Assembly (NCBI GenBank): GCA_021828185.1
Contig: JAKASI010000003.1
Coordinates: 194,857-258,856 of the forward strand
Source: an archaeon
Lineage (GTDB): Archaea > Thermoproteota > Nitrososphaeria > Nitrososphaerales > UBA183
Length of the DNA: 64,000 nucleotides
Direction: 5' to 3'
The position numbers and the translations under genes are program-made. The notes under the pieces are model-generated. The model did no database searches. It saw only the letters and a program-made list of their open reading frames with translations, and had not been told where the DNA came from. Shown here one piece after another: positions 33,579-43,202 of this stretch. How positions within the stretch are numbered: the first letter of the stretch is position 1; each line of letters opens with the position of its first letter.

Positions 33579-34931
33579 ATGCGCATGGCTCTTTTTTCGC
33601 GCAGCCGCTCCCGCGGGCCTAGAAGCCCGGAGCCGTCGGCCGAATCGACGGCTTTTGTCCGCACGGCCCCGCGCGTCTCCGTGGAGGGCGGGTTCCGGCC
33701 GTTTCGAGCAAACCGCACGCTGCTTGTCCTCTCGATCTATCAGCTCCTCTCCAACAACCGGTCCAGCCTCTTCACGGTCTACTTCGTCCTCTTCGTGGTG
33801 GACAGGGAAGGCGCAACTGTGTCTGCGGGCCTGGCGGCATTCTCCGCAGCCTATGTGGTCTCCAGCCTCGTCGGCCCGGTGGCGGGGCGGCTTTCGGACA
33901 GGCTCGGCCGGAGGCGGCCGCTGATAATCTTCGCCGAAGCAGGGTCCCTGCCATTCTTCGTGCTGATTCCCCTTGTGCCCGGCTTCCTTCTGGTCGCTTT
34001 GTTCTTCGTGCTTGCGGAGACAATACTCTCTTTCGGCTCTACCGCGCTTCAGGCCTTCGTCGCTGACATAACGGCGGAAAAGGAGAGAGGGAGGAGCTAC
34101 GGCCTCCTGAGCGCGATGGGGTCGGCAGGCGCCGTGGCCGGGACCCTGGCGGCAGGGGTCGTAGCTGAGATCTTCGGATTGGAGGCCGTCTTCTACATGG
34201 TCGGGTTCCTGATGGCCGGGACCATCCTGCTAGTGGTGTTCGCCGTGCCGGAGGCGAAGCTCCCCGCGGCCGCCGGAAAGAAGCCCCTGCGAGAAATGAA
34301 GGGTCTCGCTGTGTTCTCGGTCGCGACGTCGATGCGCACGCTTGGGACAGGGGCGGTGACGGCGTTCTTCGGGGCATATGCCGCGATTCTGGGCGCGAAC
34401 AACTTCGAGGTGAGCCTGGTGGCGATCGCGGGGCTCGGCACTACGGCGCTGGTTGCGACGCGCCTCGGAAGAACCGTGGACAGCGTCGGCGAGGTCCTGG
34501 GCTACATCTACGGGACGGTCACGGTCCTGGCCGCCCTCCTCGTCTACGCACTGTCCTCGGCCTGGATAGAGCTCATCCCGGCCAGAATAGTCTACGCGGG
34601 CGGCTTCGCTCTCCTCAGCCCCGCGATGCTGAGTTGGGTCACGAAGGCGGCGCCGGGAAACAGGAGGGCGGAGTACCTTGGCTTCTTTTCGCTGATCAAC
34701 TCCACGCTCTGGAGCTTCGGCCCGATTCCGGGAGGCGCAGTGGAAGCATACTACGGACCGCTGGGGCTCTTCGGCTTCGCCCTGGCGATGACGCTGGTGT
34801 CGCTGGCCATGGTCTATGCCCTTTACTTCAGGGGCGCGGTCGCAGGACAGGTCCCGAAGGGGGTCCAGCCTGATTTTTCCACAGGGGCCGGCCCGGCATT
34901 GCAGGTCTTCACGAGTCACCTGCCACGTTAG
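33579..34931 (+). CDS. MFS transporter
   Basis: A 450-residue, 12-helix major facilitator. The loop between helices 2 and 3 has the family signature GRLSDRLGRRRPLI. A cytoplasmic N-terminal tail of about 40 residues is Arg/Ser rich. It starts 22 bp after the acetyltransferase, so the two may share a message. A drug or metabolite exporter is likely; substrate unknown. Confidence 0.88.
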   Translation: MRMALFSRSRSRGPRSPEPSAESTAFVRTAPRVSVEGGFRPFRANRTLLVLSIYQLLSNNRSSLFTVYFVLFVVDREGATVSAGLAAFSAAYVVSSLVGPVAGRLSDRLGRRRPLIIFAEAGSLPFFVLIPLVPGFLLVALFFVLAETILSFGSTALQAFVADITAEKERGRSYGLLSAMGSAGAVAGTLAAGVVAEIFGLEAVFYMVGFLMAGTILLVVFAVPEAKLPAAAGKKPLREMKGLAVFSVATSMRTLGTGAVTAFFGAYAAILGANNFEVSLVAIAGLGTTALVATRLGRTVDSVGEVLGYIYGTVTVLAALLVYALSSAWIELIPARIVYAGGFALLSPAMLSWVTKAAPGNRRAEYLGFFSLINSTLWSFGPIPGGAVEAYYGPLGLFGFALAMTLVSLAMVYALYFRGAVAGQVPKGVQPDFSTGAGPALQVFTSHLPR

Positions 34932-35091
34932 AGTTCCAGCGCGTCGACGGGCCGGGTCTGTCGGAACCGCCCGCCTCTCCCTGCGGTCCCGCGGGTCGCG
35001 CCGGCCACCTTCACAAGGACACAAGGGTCGACCCTGACGACTCGGACCGAGTCGAACTACGGCCATGGCGGCCCACCATGCCCTTACCAGA

Positions 35092-35875
35092 TCAGGTCGT
35101 GGCCTCGTAGAGACTCTCGGAAAGGAGTCTGCCGTCGTAGGCGAAGTCCCGGGTGCGGAGCGCCTCGAAATACGCCGGGTGGACGGACCAGTCGAGGCTC
35201 GTGCCGTGCATCGGATGAATCATCCTGGACCCCAGTCGCTCCAGTCTGGGAAGGACCATCACGGGCTTCTCGCTCGCGAAGAGCCCTGACTCCCTGTACC
35301 GCTAGATCATGATTTCGACGCCCTGGGGGTCGTTGGTGACAGGGTTGCCGTCGACGTAGTTGATGAAGAGGTCGGCCGGGAAGAGCACGTTTTGGGTCTC
35401 CTCGAAGGCCATCATGCTGTCCCAGTGGTGAACGTAGGAGGTCATGACGAATCGCAGCTTCTTCTCTCCCAGCGACAGCCGGTCTCCCTCCCAGACGGGG
35501 ATGTGCGGCTTGGGGAGTTCGAACCACCCCGTGAGCCCGATTCGGGAGCTGAGGCGGCTGCAGACCAGCTTGGCGTTGGGGTATCTGAAGAACTCCATCC
35601 CTCCCCATTCGTCGCTCTCGAAGTGGCACAGCACGACGTACTCCAGCTCCTCCGGTCGGACGGCCTCAAGAAGCCTCTTCTCCACCGCATTGAACATCCA
35701 GGCGGGCCCTGTATGGATGAGGGCAGATTTCCTGTCCTTGGTCAGAAACTGGTTGGATGCGAGGTTGATGGGTTCGCAATAGCCGGAGATCTGTAGATGC
35801 CGTCCTGGACCTCGTCGACTCTGACGTCGCTCTCCTTTATGCTCGGGTAGGACGTGGAGACCGGAGGCTCATCCA
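35092..35875 (-). pseudogene. metallo-beta-lactamase-fold (ODP-like) gene, frameshift plus TAG
   Basis: Three pieces make one MBL-fold protein of the diiron oxygen-binding (ODP) type: DEVQDGIYR then, after a one-base deletion near 35790, ISGYCEPINLASNQFLTKDR and VVLCHFESDEWGGMEFFRYP (HxExDE ligands), YVHHWDSMMAFEE, LFPADLFINY; then a TAG at 35302-35304 followed in the same frame by RYRESGLFASEKPVMVLPRL and RMIHPMHGTSLDW. All ligands are still present. The gene is inactivated twice. Confidence 0.72.
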
Positions 35876-36139
35876 TCGGTTTCACCGTCCCACCCTCGCG
35901 AGACAGGCGTGTGCTCCTCGGAATCCTGTTGGCCTGCTCAACCGCCGGCGAAAGGACCTGTGGATGGCACCTCTGTTCTGACCGGCGTAGATTGACGTGG
36001 ACGGCGTCAGATAGCCACCCGCGTCATTTGTTCCTTTTTCTGACTTGGGCGTATTTACCAAGATGAACCTCCTAGAGACCTGCTGGCAGTGGACCGAGTT
36101 CGTTGCGCCCTCTCGGGGCCCTCAGATTCGCGTAAGCTG
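35876..36139. other. gene-free stretch
   Basis: About 260 bp between the MBL pseudogene and a small membrane protein gene. No credible frame, tRNA or repeat was seen. Confidence 0.5.
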
Positions 36140-36403
36140 CTATGGTTTTGCCGTGTCTGTGGAGCCCAGCTGACGAATCGACGCAACACCGGCAGAAGGA
36201 GGCGAAGCTAGGCCACCTCCGCGACCAGACTGTCGGGAGATCAGAGAGAGGGCCGAGCTGGTGGTGTAAATCCCTATGACCGCGGAGAGGAACACAAGCA
36301 CCGATGCCGAACCGAAGGGGAGGTCATTAGAGAACGTCCCGATTCCGACCGCAGAAAAGAAGAGCGAAAAGAGCAAAGACAGGACCCAGATTCGGAGAAT
36401 CAA
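36140..36403 (-). CDS. small membrane protein next to the group II intron
   Basis: An 87-residue protein with two hydrophobic helices (IWVLSLLFSLFFSAVGIGTF and ASVLVFLSAVIGIYTTSSAL) and a polar tail. The start is uncertain; the frame continues 15 codons upstream to a TAG. Family not recognised. Confidence 0.45.
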   Translation of the reverse strand: MILRIWVLSLLFSLFFSAVGIGTFSNDLPFGSASVLVFLSAVIGIYTTSSALSLISRQSGRGGGLASPPSAGVASIRQLGSTDTAKP

Positions 36404-36424
36404 GCCGACTACGCCCTTGAGGTC

Positions 36425-36904
36425 CTAGGCTCGGGGTGGTCCGACGCGCGTCCGCGAGAGCTCATTTCCGGGCGAGTTTCCGGCCCCCTGATAATAACCA
36501 GAATGGACTACGAATCTAGTGCCCAAAACAATGGGCGACCGCTCTCCTCCGTTGGCCTTCGGAATGTACTTCCTCAGGACGGGGGAGGGTCCGTAGGTTC
36601 GTTGCTTCAGCTCTGTCCGCAATTCTTCGACAAACTTGGCCCTAGCGGATGGTTCGCGCAGGGCAATCCCGCACATCCCATCCACGCCTGAGGTTCTTGA
36701 GCCAGCGTTGTCTAGGACTGCTTTCAGAGCCTGATTGAGCCACTCTCTTTTCCAGAGTAGCGGGTAGAGGTTGTGGAATTGCTTGTTCTTCCGTCTTGTT
36801 GCTGTAATTGCGAGTCCACTCTGGATGTTGAGAACGGCTCTGCCTTCGTCCTTGCGGACTACTGGACTCGGGGATTGCTCTCCGAGCTTATTGTTTGAGT
36901 CCAT
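36425..36904 (-). pseudogene. truncated group II intron reverse transcriptase/maturase
   Basis: The first part of a group II intron-encoded protein: after a strong ribosome site (AAAGGAGGTGAG) the ATG begins a frame with FHNLYPLLWKREWLNQALKA, VLDNAGSRTSGVDGM and TYGPSPVLRKYIPKANGG, the RT-0 and RT-1 blocks. At about residue 130 homology stops (in place of RPLGIPTI) and a short unrelated tail leads to the stop. Palm, thumb, X and endonuclease domains are missing, so it is dead. Confidence 0.8.
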
Positions 36905-37578
36905 TCTCTCACCTCCTTTTTTTGGTTTCGTTACGTGGACTGAATCCATCTGTTGCACAGTTCGGACTTCGGATTTCGGGCTAGAGTCCTTCCCCACAGG
37001 TCGGTAATTAGCCGACGTTCCGGGTACTATGACTCCTCGGAGCCAAGCCAGCCATATCAGGCGTAGCTGCCCTAGCGTCCCGTCCATCGACGGTGCAGGC
37101 TGGGTTGGGTCTCACGTTCTGCAAGGGGCACTTTTTCGGATGGATTTAGGCACCCACCAGTTGTCGGGAGAGCCTCGGCACGCAGGCCGATTCTCGCCTT
37201 CCTACAGACGGGGATTTGTCACGCCGCGAATACACAAACGGCGTGGTGGTTCTCCATGTCGCGCGCGCCTCGTCCTATCCTAGTGTCCTCGCGCGACGCG
37301 TCGCCTACCTGTTGTGGGTTCCTTATCGTTGCCATGTCCGTCCTCAGGTCGCCGACTCGGACGACTAGGCTTCGTCCTTATTGGCTGTCTATGTCCGGGG
37401 CTAGCCCCATGCCGGTCTCTGCTCAGAGCCCGACACGCCGGACGGCTTTCACCTTCGGGAGTCCTGACCTCGCGGTCGAGGACGCCCAGCCCTACCTACT
37501 GCCTTCGCAGTCCTTTGGGCATTGTTCCTTGCAGCGGGCCTTTTACTACTTCTCAGTAGCTCAGGCTTTCGTGACGCG
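36905..37578 (-). mobile_element. 5' RNA part of a group II intron
   Basis: The 670 bases upstream of the maturase start on the minus strand have no gene but show group II intron domain I features: a GGTGAAAGCCGTCC stretch like the conserved GUGAAAGUCC, many GC-rich hairpins, and GGAGTCATAGTACC shortly before the maturase start, which is common upstream of bacterial-type intron proteins. It abuts the truncated methyltransferase frame. Neither the GUGCG 5' end nor domain V was identified, so both ends are probably degraded. Confidence 0.6.
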
Positions 37579-38480
37579 CTGAATCCGCGACGCCATCGGT
37601 TCCGGAGCGGCCATCGTGCCCTGGGCCTCCTCCGAGGTCGAGAAGACGACCATCTTGCCTCCCGGGGCGAGCGTTCGCGCGACCTCCTTGAACGCCTTCA
37701 CCGGATTTTGAGGGAATCCCAATACTTCTGTCATGGCAGCACGGGCGAATGTCGAGTCTCCAAAGGGGAGCGAGTCGGCAGCAGACTCTCTGACTTCGAG
37801 CCTCCCCTCCCTGATCGCCTTTGCGTTCGCCCTCCTCGTAAGCTGTACCACCTCCGGACTGTTATCTACACCTGCGGCTGTGCACCCGGCCTTCAGGACA
37901 TCGTGCAACAGCGCCCCGCCGCCGCACCCAACTTCCATGAACCTGTCATCCGGGGTGAGAGCGAGCTCCTCCAGGATGGCACCGAAGTTGGGTCTGTGGT
38001 GGGTCGGGTCGCGGTAGCCTCTCCGAGCCTCCGCCCCCGTCGGTCGCCTGGCCGTCCTGTCGGTCAGCAAATCCCCGAAGTTGGAGGGAGACAGGGCGCC
38101 GATGAGGCGGGCGACCAGTTGATCAGCGAACCAGCCCAACGGCTCCCCGACACCGACCAGAAATGGTGACTCGGCCGCTGCACTCTGCCGTCACCTGAGT
38201 CCCTTGTGCCAAGGGCCGGAATCCAAAATCAATCTTGGTGTCAGACTGCTCCCATCCGTGATAGCTGATGGCGAAGGCGACCTGCTCCCATTTTCTCCAC
38301 GCGGTCACGTGCCCCCATCTCTCTGCCTCCCTGTGAGATCACTCCGCCGGCTCTAGGTTCGAATTCCATTCCAAGCCGATGTAGGGCAGCAACGAGCTCG
38401 TCAGTGAATGCTTGGAAGGCTACCTTCTGTCTCATCGGCGTCTTGGTCTTGACTAGGATCTCCGCCTTTCGGCCGCTCAA
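37561..38480 (-). pseudogene. broken SRPBCC-methyltransferase gene
   Basis: Three frames together give an SRPBCC domain (KAEILVKTKTPMRQKVAFQA; after a frameshift, WEQVAFAISYHGWEQSDTKI and FRPLAQGTQVTAECSG) followed by a SAM-dependent methyltransferase (NFGAILEELALTPDDRFMEV, GCGGGALLHDVLKAG, then GVDNSPEVVQLTRRANAKAI and FARAAMTEVLGFPQNPVKAF). The methyltransferase frame itself is intact from TTG 38139 but ends abruptly after EPMASRIQ, where the group II intron sequence begins, losing its last strands. SRPBCC and methyltransferase may originally have been one protein. Confidence 0.65.
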
Positions 38481-38571
38481 TGCTTGTCAGGTCCAGGTCT
38501 AGTTAACCGTAGTCGTGACCGCCGATGAATTTCTCGCTACGCATGGTGCCTGTGCATCCGCGGGGACAGAC

Positions 38572-39552
38572 TCATCCGAGCTTCAGTAGCCTGGCGGCAT
38601 TTCCACCCAGGATGGCCGCTTCCCCGTCGCCGTCGATCTGCAGCCCCTCCACCCGTTGGACGCACTTCTCCAGGTCCCCAATCTGGTGCGGGTAGTCGCT
38701 CCCCATCACCATCTTCTCCGGCCCCCAGAAGGCCAAGGACGACTTGAGGACGTCGGCATCGTAGCAGACGGTGTCGAGCCATATCCGCCTGAAGTACTCC
38801 GAGGGGGGCCTGGGGATGCGCACCCTGGTCTCCGGGTAGGCCCTGTAGGCTGCCTCTATCCTCCCGCGCAGGTAGGGGAAGACCCCTCCGGTGTGCGTCG
38901 CCACCAGCTTGAACCCCGGGAGCCGCTCCAGGACCCCGCTGAAGACCAGCCTCAGGAAGGCGAGGCTGGTGTCCACCCCGAAGCCCATGATGGGGACGAG
39001 CCGGTAGTCTTCCATCCCCACGGTGTTGACGGGTGAAGTCGGATGGATGAAGATGGGGACGTCGAGTTTGACCGCCGTCTCGTACACCTTCATGAACCGA
39101 TCGTCATCGATCGGTGACCCCGCGGCGTTGGAGAAGATCATGGCTCCGCGTAGGCCCCGGTCTTTCACCGCCCTCTCGAGCTCCTCCGCCGCGGCCTGCG
39201 GGTCCTGCATTGGGAGCGTAGCGAGGGCGGCGAACTTGTCCGGGAGCCGCTCCATGATGTCGCCGTAGGCGTCGTTGGTCAGCCTTGCCAGCCTGGTGCC
39301 CAGGTCTGGTTCCTCCCGGTCGACCCCCGGGGTGGTGAGCGTGATCACCTGCATGTCGACCCCGCATTTCGTCATCGCCCCGACCCGGTCGTCGAGGTTG
39401 ACGTGGCCGCCTACCACCACGTTGTAGTCCCCGGCGTACTTCAGGAGGACTTCTCCCCGTGGGCCGGTCTCCAGAGTAGCGTGGCCCCGGGAGTTTTTCA
39501 GCCCGTCGAGGTACGCCTTGGGGTAAAAGTGGCTGTGGAAGTCAATGATCAG
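38572..39552 (-). CDS. amidohydrolase, ACMSD-like
   Basis: A zinc amidohydrolase of the ACMSD/OHCU-like PF04909 family, decarboxylating or hydrolysing a cyclic or aromatic acid. Metal ligands: DFHSHFYP at the N-terminus, FIHPTSP, ATHTGGVFPY, and MGSDYPH. The first metal motif lies upstream of any ATG: the frame needed for it begins with CTG (39552), since the first ATG-type start (39420) would delete it. A TATA-like TTATACC lies about 36 nt upstream of the CTG. Confidence 0.82.
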   Translation of the reverse strand: MIIDFHSHFYPKAYLDGLKNSRGHATLETGPRGEVLLKYAGDYNVVVGGHVNLDDRVGAMTKCGVDMQVITLTTPGVDREEPDLGTRLARLTNDAYGDIMERLPDKFAALATLPMQDPQAAAEELERAVKDRGLRGAMIFSNAAGSPIDDDRFMKVYETAVKLDVPIFIHPTSPVNTVGMEDYRLVPIMGFGVDTSLAFLRLVFSGVLERLPGFKLVATHTGGVFPYLRGRIEAAYRAYPETRVRIPRPPSEYFRRIWLDTVCYDADVLKSSLAFWGPEKMVMGSDYPHQIGDLEKCVQRVEGLQIDGDGEAAILGGNAARLLKLG

Positions 39553-39631
39553 GCGGGTTCGAAAGTTGAGAGGCCCGGCTCGGTATAAGAATTCACTGCT
39601 CCCCGGCCGAGGAGGTCCTCATACTGCGTTC

Positions 39632-40381
39632 TCACAGCAGCTTCAGAGTCAGCTGGACCGCGAAAGCCCACATCAGCACCCCGAACCCGACCTTGACCCA
39701 TTCGGTGCGAGTCCTCACCATGAACCTGGCGCCAATGGTCCCTCCGATGGCAACTGCGAGGAGCGTGGGCAAGATCAGGCCGTAGTCCAGGTGTCCGAAC
39801 GCGGAGTGGCCCAGGACCCCGAACAGGGAGGAGAAGATCACGACGAAACCAGCGGTCCCCGCCGACTGCTTTGTGGGTACCCCGTATGCAAAGATGAGGA
39901 AGGGGACGATGAGGATCCCTCCCCCGACCCCGAGAAGGCCTGACAGGACCCCGACTCCGAGGCTGAAGAGCACTACGATTACGTAGGTTGATGACGTGGG
40001 GGTTCTCTCTCCGGTCTCGGCTTTTGCCGCGTTCTCCCAGTGCGTGTAGACCATCCGGCCACCCGCGCCGACCAGGAACACCACGAAGAGCCACAGGAGG
40101 AGGCGCGAATCAACGAAGTTGCTCCACGCCCCGCCGAAGAAGGAACCCACCACGATTCCTGGGATGAAGGCGGAAGCGAGCCTGAGGCTGACGAGCTTCT
40201 CGCGGTAGTAGACGATGGTCGCAAACAGGGCCGTCACCAGATTGAGCACCAGAGAAGTCGAAGTGGAGATGAGAGTCGCGTATCCGAGCAGGAAGAGCGT
40301 CGGAGTGTAGACGGAGCCTCCCCCCTGTCCGAACATCGAGAAGACCACGGAGATGAGGAAGGCCGACACCACCGCGGCCAC
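39632..40381 (-). CDS. TauE/SafE family anion exporter
   Basis: A 249-residue protein with eight helices and the two halves of the TauE/SafE family: SMFGQGGGSVYTPTLFLLG and GLLGVGGGILIVPFLIFAYG, each with the GxGGG-P signature. It exports sulfite, sulfoacetate or other small anions. It follows the FmdE-like gene on the same strand by 25 bp. Confidence 0.87.
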   Translation of the reverse strand: MAAVVSAFLISVVFSMFGQGGGSVYTPTLFLLGYATLISTSTSLVLNLVTALFATIVYYREKLVSLRLASAFIPGIVVGSFFGGAWSNFVDSRLLLWLFVVFLVGAGGRMVYTHWENAAKAETGERTPTSSTYVIVVLFSLGVGVLSGLLGVGGGILIVPFLIFAYGVPTKQSAGTAGFVVIFSSLFGVLGHSAFGHLDYGLILPTLLAVAIGGTIGARFMVRTRTEWVKVGFGVLMWAFAVQLTLKLL

Positions 40382-40406
40382 GAGGAAGTCCGTACGTCCC
40401 GCGCCT

Positions 40407-41042
40407 CTACTGGATGCCTTTCAGGGGGTCGAGGCGGGACTCGGCGTATCCTGAGCAGGGAATGCAGAGGGTCTTCCCGTCCACTGACCGTGCGTACCGT
40501 TCGAAGACATACTCTCCGCAACGGGTGCACTTCACTTTGGCAAAGGACCCCCTGGGCCTGCCGAAAGCGAAGTCCTGCAGCCGCTCAACCTTGAACATCT
40601 GCTCCTCCGTCGCCCCGAGCACGGCTTCCACAGCCCTCTGCGTCACCCCGACGGGGATGTCGGAAGGCTCGACCCCCCGCTTCCTATAGGAGAAGAACTC
40701 CTGCTTTCCGAGCTCGTCCTGGAAGTCTGAGCGGAGGTAGACTCGCACAGCCCGCTTGCCTGGAGCGAAGAGGACCATTGCCATCTTCCCGTAGCCAAGC
40801 CTCTCCATCATCAGTTTGCCATAGGTACACCCCGTGGCCGACATCACTCCGTCGGCCATGCACGTCTGCGGGTGTCCCACCCCGATCTCAACCAGGGCGA
40901 AGACCCCGTGGTCTTTGGCGCGCCCGACTCCAAGCTCCCGCATGGCCGCCAGGCCCATCCTGTACCCGATGGGCATGAAGGGACAGCGGTGCCCGTGGAA
41001 CTCCCACGTCCAGTCGGGCAGAATGACGTCAGTTGCGATCAT
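40407..41042 (-). CDS. FmdE-like protein with zinc ribbon
   Basis: A 211-residue member of the FmdE (formylmethanofuran dehydrogenase subunit E) family. HGHRCPFMPIGYRMGLAAM is the family's metal motif, followed by CMADGVMSATGCTYGK; the C-terminal zinc ribbon is CTRCGEYVFE, CIPCSG. Stand-alone FmdE proteins occur outside methanogens and their role is unsettled. It heads an operon with the TauE exporter and is divergent from the ars genes, suggesting a link to anion or metalloid handling. Confidence 0.85.
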   Translation of the reverse strand: MIATDVILPDWTWEFHGHRCPFMPIGYRMGLAAMRELGVGRAKDHGVFALVEIGVGHPQTCMADGVMSATGCTYGKLMMERLGYGKMAMVLFAPGKRAVRVYLRSDFQDELGKQEFFSYRKRGVEPSDIPVGVTQRAVEAVLGATEEQMFKVERLQDFAFGRPRGSFAKVKCTRCGEYVFERYARSVDGKTLCIPCSGYAESRLDPLKGIQ

Positions 41043-41121
41043 GGGTCAAGTCCAAAACGGCGACCCGGAACCTGGCTATTTATCGCAGGAAGACGGTTCT
41101 CAGTCCTGAGAATCACTTATG

Positions 41122-41135
41122 ATATATTAATATAT
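41122..41135. promoter_or_regulatory. palindromic TATA/operator upstream of arsR
   Basis: ATATATTAATATAT is a perfect 14-bp palindrome 11 bp before the arsR ATG and about 80 bp before the divergent FmdE-like gene. It can act as TATA box in either direction and, being symmetric, as the ArsR operator. Confidence 0.55.
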
Positions 41136-41145
41136 GTGAATTCGT

Positions 41146-41532
41146 TTGCCATACACCGTGAAGCGCCGGAGCTCCTCGTTACAGCGGCTCATAGAACTCA
41201 ACATCTGCCAGCCTTCGGACATCAGGCAGGCGAGGGCAGAAGCGGAGAGGCTCTCCGCCCCGGACTTCTCTGCAAAGCTGCGGCGGGCTGAGAAGCTGGT
41301 CGGAGCCATCGGGGACTCGAACAGGATGAAGATCCTGTTGCTCCTGTCAAAGCGTGAGATGTGCGTCTGCGAGCTGGAGTCGGCGCTGGGGCTGCCGCAG
41401 CCAACGGTGTCCCATCACCTAGGGCTCCTAGAGCAGGCCGACCTGCTCAGGAGGAGCAAGAAGGGGAGGTTTGTCTTCTACGAAGTTCTCGACTCCCCTG
41501 TGCTGGACCTTCTCAAGAACCTGACGTCCTAG
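41146..41532 (+). CDS. arsR: ArsR family metalloid-responsive repressor
   Basis: A 128-residue winged-helix repressor. The DNA-binding core is [41 protein letters not shown], with the metalloid-sensing Cys pair CVCEL, then [16 protein letters not shown]. The N-terminal 45-residue helix is longer than in most. First gene of the ars operon, with the palindrome just upstream as likely operator. Confidence 0.92.
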   Translation: MPYTVKRRSSSLQRLIELNICQPSDIRQARAEAERLSAPDFSAKLRRAEKLVGAIGDSNRMKILLLLSKREMCVCELESALGLPQPTVSHHLGLLEQADLLRRSKKGRFVFYEVLDSPVLDLLKNLTS

Positions 41533-41570
41533 GAAGGTGGCGACCCTCGACAGCCAGACCCAGAGGCCGC

Positions 41571-42677
41571 CTGTCCTTTCTTAACAGGTTCCTCACTCTG
41601 TGGATATTCCTGGCCATGGCGGTCGGGGTCTCTGCCGGCTACGCCTTCCCCGACCTCGCGAACCTGCTGAACTCGCTGAGCGTCGGTACCACGTCGATCC
41701 CGATAGCCATCGGTCTGATCTGGATGATGTACCCTCCGCTTGCCCGGGTCAGATACGAAGACCTGAGGAAGATCGTGCATGAAAGCGGCTCCAAGACGAT
41801 GCTCTCCGCGTCGCTTGTCCTGAACTGGCTGGTGGGACCTCTGCTCATGTTCGCACTCGCCTGGGTCTTCCTGGCTGGCTACCCCGAGCTGAGGAACGGG
41901 CTGATCGTCATCGGACTCGCCAGGTGCATCGCCATGGTGATCGTGTGGAACGGCCTCGCCGAGGGGGACAGCGAGTGGGCCGCAATCCTCGTGGCACTCA
42001 ACTCCGTCTTCCAAATCGTCTTCTACAGCGTCCTGGCTTACTTCTACGTCACGGTTGCCAGCTCCTGGATTGCGGGACAGGGCACCGTCGTGAACATCTC
42101 GCTTCTGGCCGTAGCTCAGTCGGTCGCAATCTACCTGGGCATCCCGTTCTTCGGGGGCATGGCCACGAGGTTCTACTTCCTGAGGCGGAAGGGCAGGGAT
42201 TGGTATGAGAAGACACTGATCCCCAGGCTTGCTCCGACATCTCTCGTGGCCCTGCTCTTCACCATCATCGTCATGTTCTCACTCAAGGGAGCGGTAATCG
42301 TGAGCATCCCGTATGATGTCTTCCTGGTCGCGGTCCCGCTCCTCGTCTACTTCGTCACCATGTTCTTTGTATCCTTCGCCCTGGGGGCGTACTCGAAGCT
42401 GGACTATCCGAGGACGACCACGCTCGCGTTCACCGCAGCCAGCAACAACTTCGAGCTCGCGATTGCTGTCGCGGTTTCGGTCTTCGGTCTCGCATCCGCA
42501 GAAGCCTTCGCCACCGTGATCGGACCCCTGATCGAGGTACCCGTGATGATCAGCCTCGTGAACGTCGCCTTCTGGTTGCAGAAGAGGTACTTCCGCATGG
42601 CCATCCCCCGCGAGAAGGTGGTTCCATTCGGCGCAGGCGGGGCTCTTGAAAGGAGAGCAGGACCGGAGATCAGCTGA
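41571..42677 (+). CDS. acr3: arsenite exporter ACR3
   Basis: A 368-residue, ten-helix arsenite permease. The family signatures are [56 protein letters not shown] with the essential Cys, and [17 protein letters not shown]. It expels arsenite using the proton gradient. The start is uncertain: the frame has no ATG, GTG or TTG before the first helix; CTG at 41571 is used. It begins after the arsR stop. Confidence 0.92.
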   Translation: MSFLNRFLTLWIFLAMAVGVSAGYAFPDLANLLNSLSVGTTSIPIAIGLIWMMYPPLARVRYEDLRKIVHESGSKTMLSASLVLNWLVGPLLMFALAWVFLAGYPELRNGLIVIGLARCIAMVIVWNGLAEGDSEWAAILVALNSVFQIVFYSVLAYFYVTVASSWIAGQGTVVNISLLAVAQSVAIYLGIPFFGGMATRFYFLRRKGRDWYEKTLIPRLAPTSLVALLFTIIVMFSLKGAVIVSIPYDVFLVAVPLLVYFVTMFFVSFALGAYSKLDYPRTTTLAFTAASNNFELAIAVAVSVFGLASAEAFATVIGPLIEVPVMISLVNVAFWLQKRYFRMAIPREKVVPFGAGGALERRAGPEIS

Positions 42678-42690
42678 GCGGGGGACGCCC

Positions 42691-43116
42691 ATGAACAAGG
42701 ACCCCAACCAAGTTCGCGTGCTCTTTGTGTGCGTTGAGAACGCGGGCCGGAGCCAGATGGCCGAGGCCTTCGCCCTGAGGAGGGGGCTCAAGGCTGCGAG
42801 CGCAGGGACCGTGCCCGCCGGATTGGTAAACCCGATGGTGGTGGCAGCGATGGCCGAGAAGGCGTTCAGCATCGCAGCCAGCAAGCCGAAGATGCTCACA
42901 ACGGAGATGATTGAACAGGCGGACATCGTTGTCACCATGGGGTGCTCGGTCGAGGAGGTCTGCCCCAGGCCCATGCTCGCCAAGATGCAGAGGAAACTGA
43001 TCGACTGGAGCCTCGAGGACCCCAAGGGGAAATCACTCCCCGAGGTGAGGAGAATCAGGGATGAGATTGAGAGATTGGTCGAGGACCTCTCTCTGTCGAT
43101 GAAGAAGAGGGCATGA
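42691..43116 (+). CDS. arsC: arsenate reductase, low-molecular-weight phosphatase type
   Basis: A 141-residue LMW-PTP-fold arsenate reductase. The anion loop is VLFVCVENAGRSQMAEAF (CX5R), and the shuttle Cys are in MGCSVEEVCP. It reduces arsenate to arsenite for export by ACR3, using thioredoxin. ATG 42691 is chosen, 13 bp after the acr3 stop. Confidence 0.92.
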   Translation: MNKDPNQVRVLFVCVENAGRSQMAEAFALRRGLKAASAGTVPAGLVNPMVVAAMAEKAFSIAASKPKMLTTEMIEQADIVVTMGCSVEEVCPRPMLAKMQRKLIDWSLEDPKGKSLPEVRRIRDEIERLVEDLSLSMKKRA

Positions 43117-43202
43117 ACCGTCTGGCGGCCAGCCGGTAGACGCGTGGTGCCGAACTAGGTCGGACGCCCGCAGCCGCACATGGCATTCGTCGGCCGGTCT
43201 CC

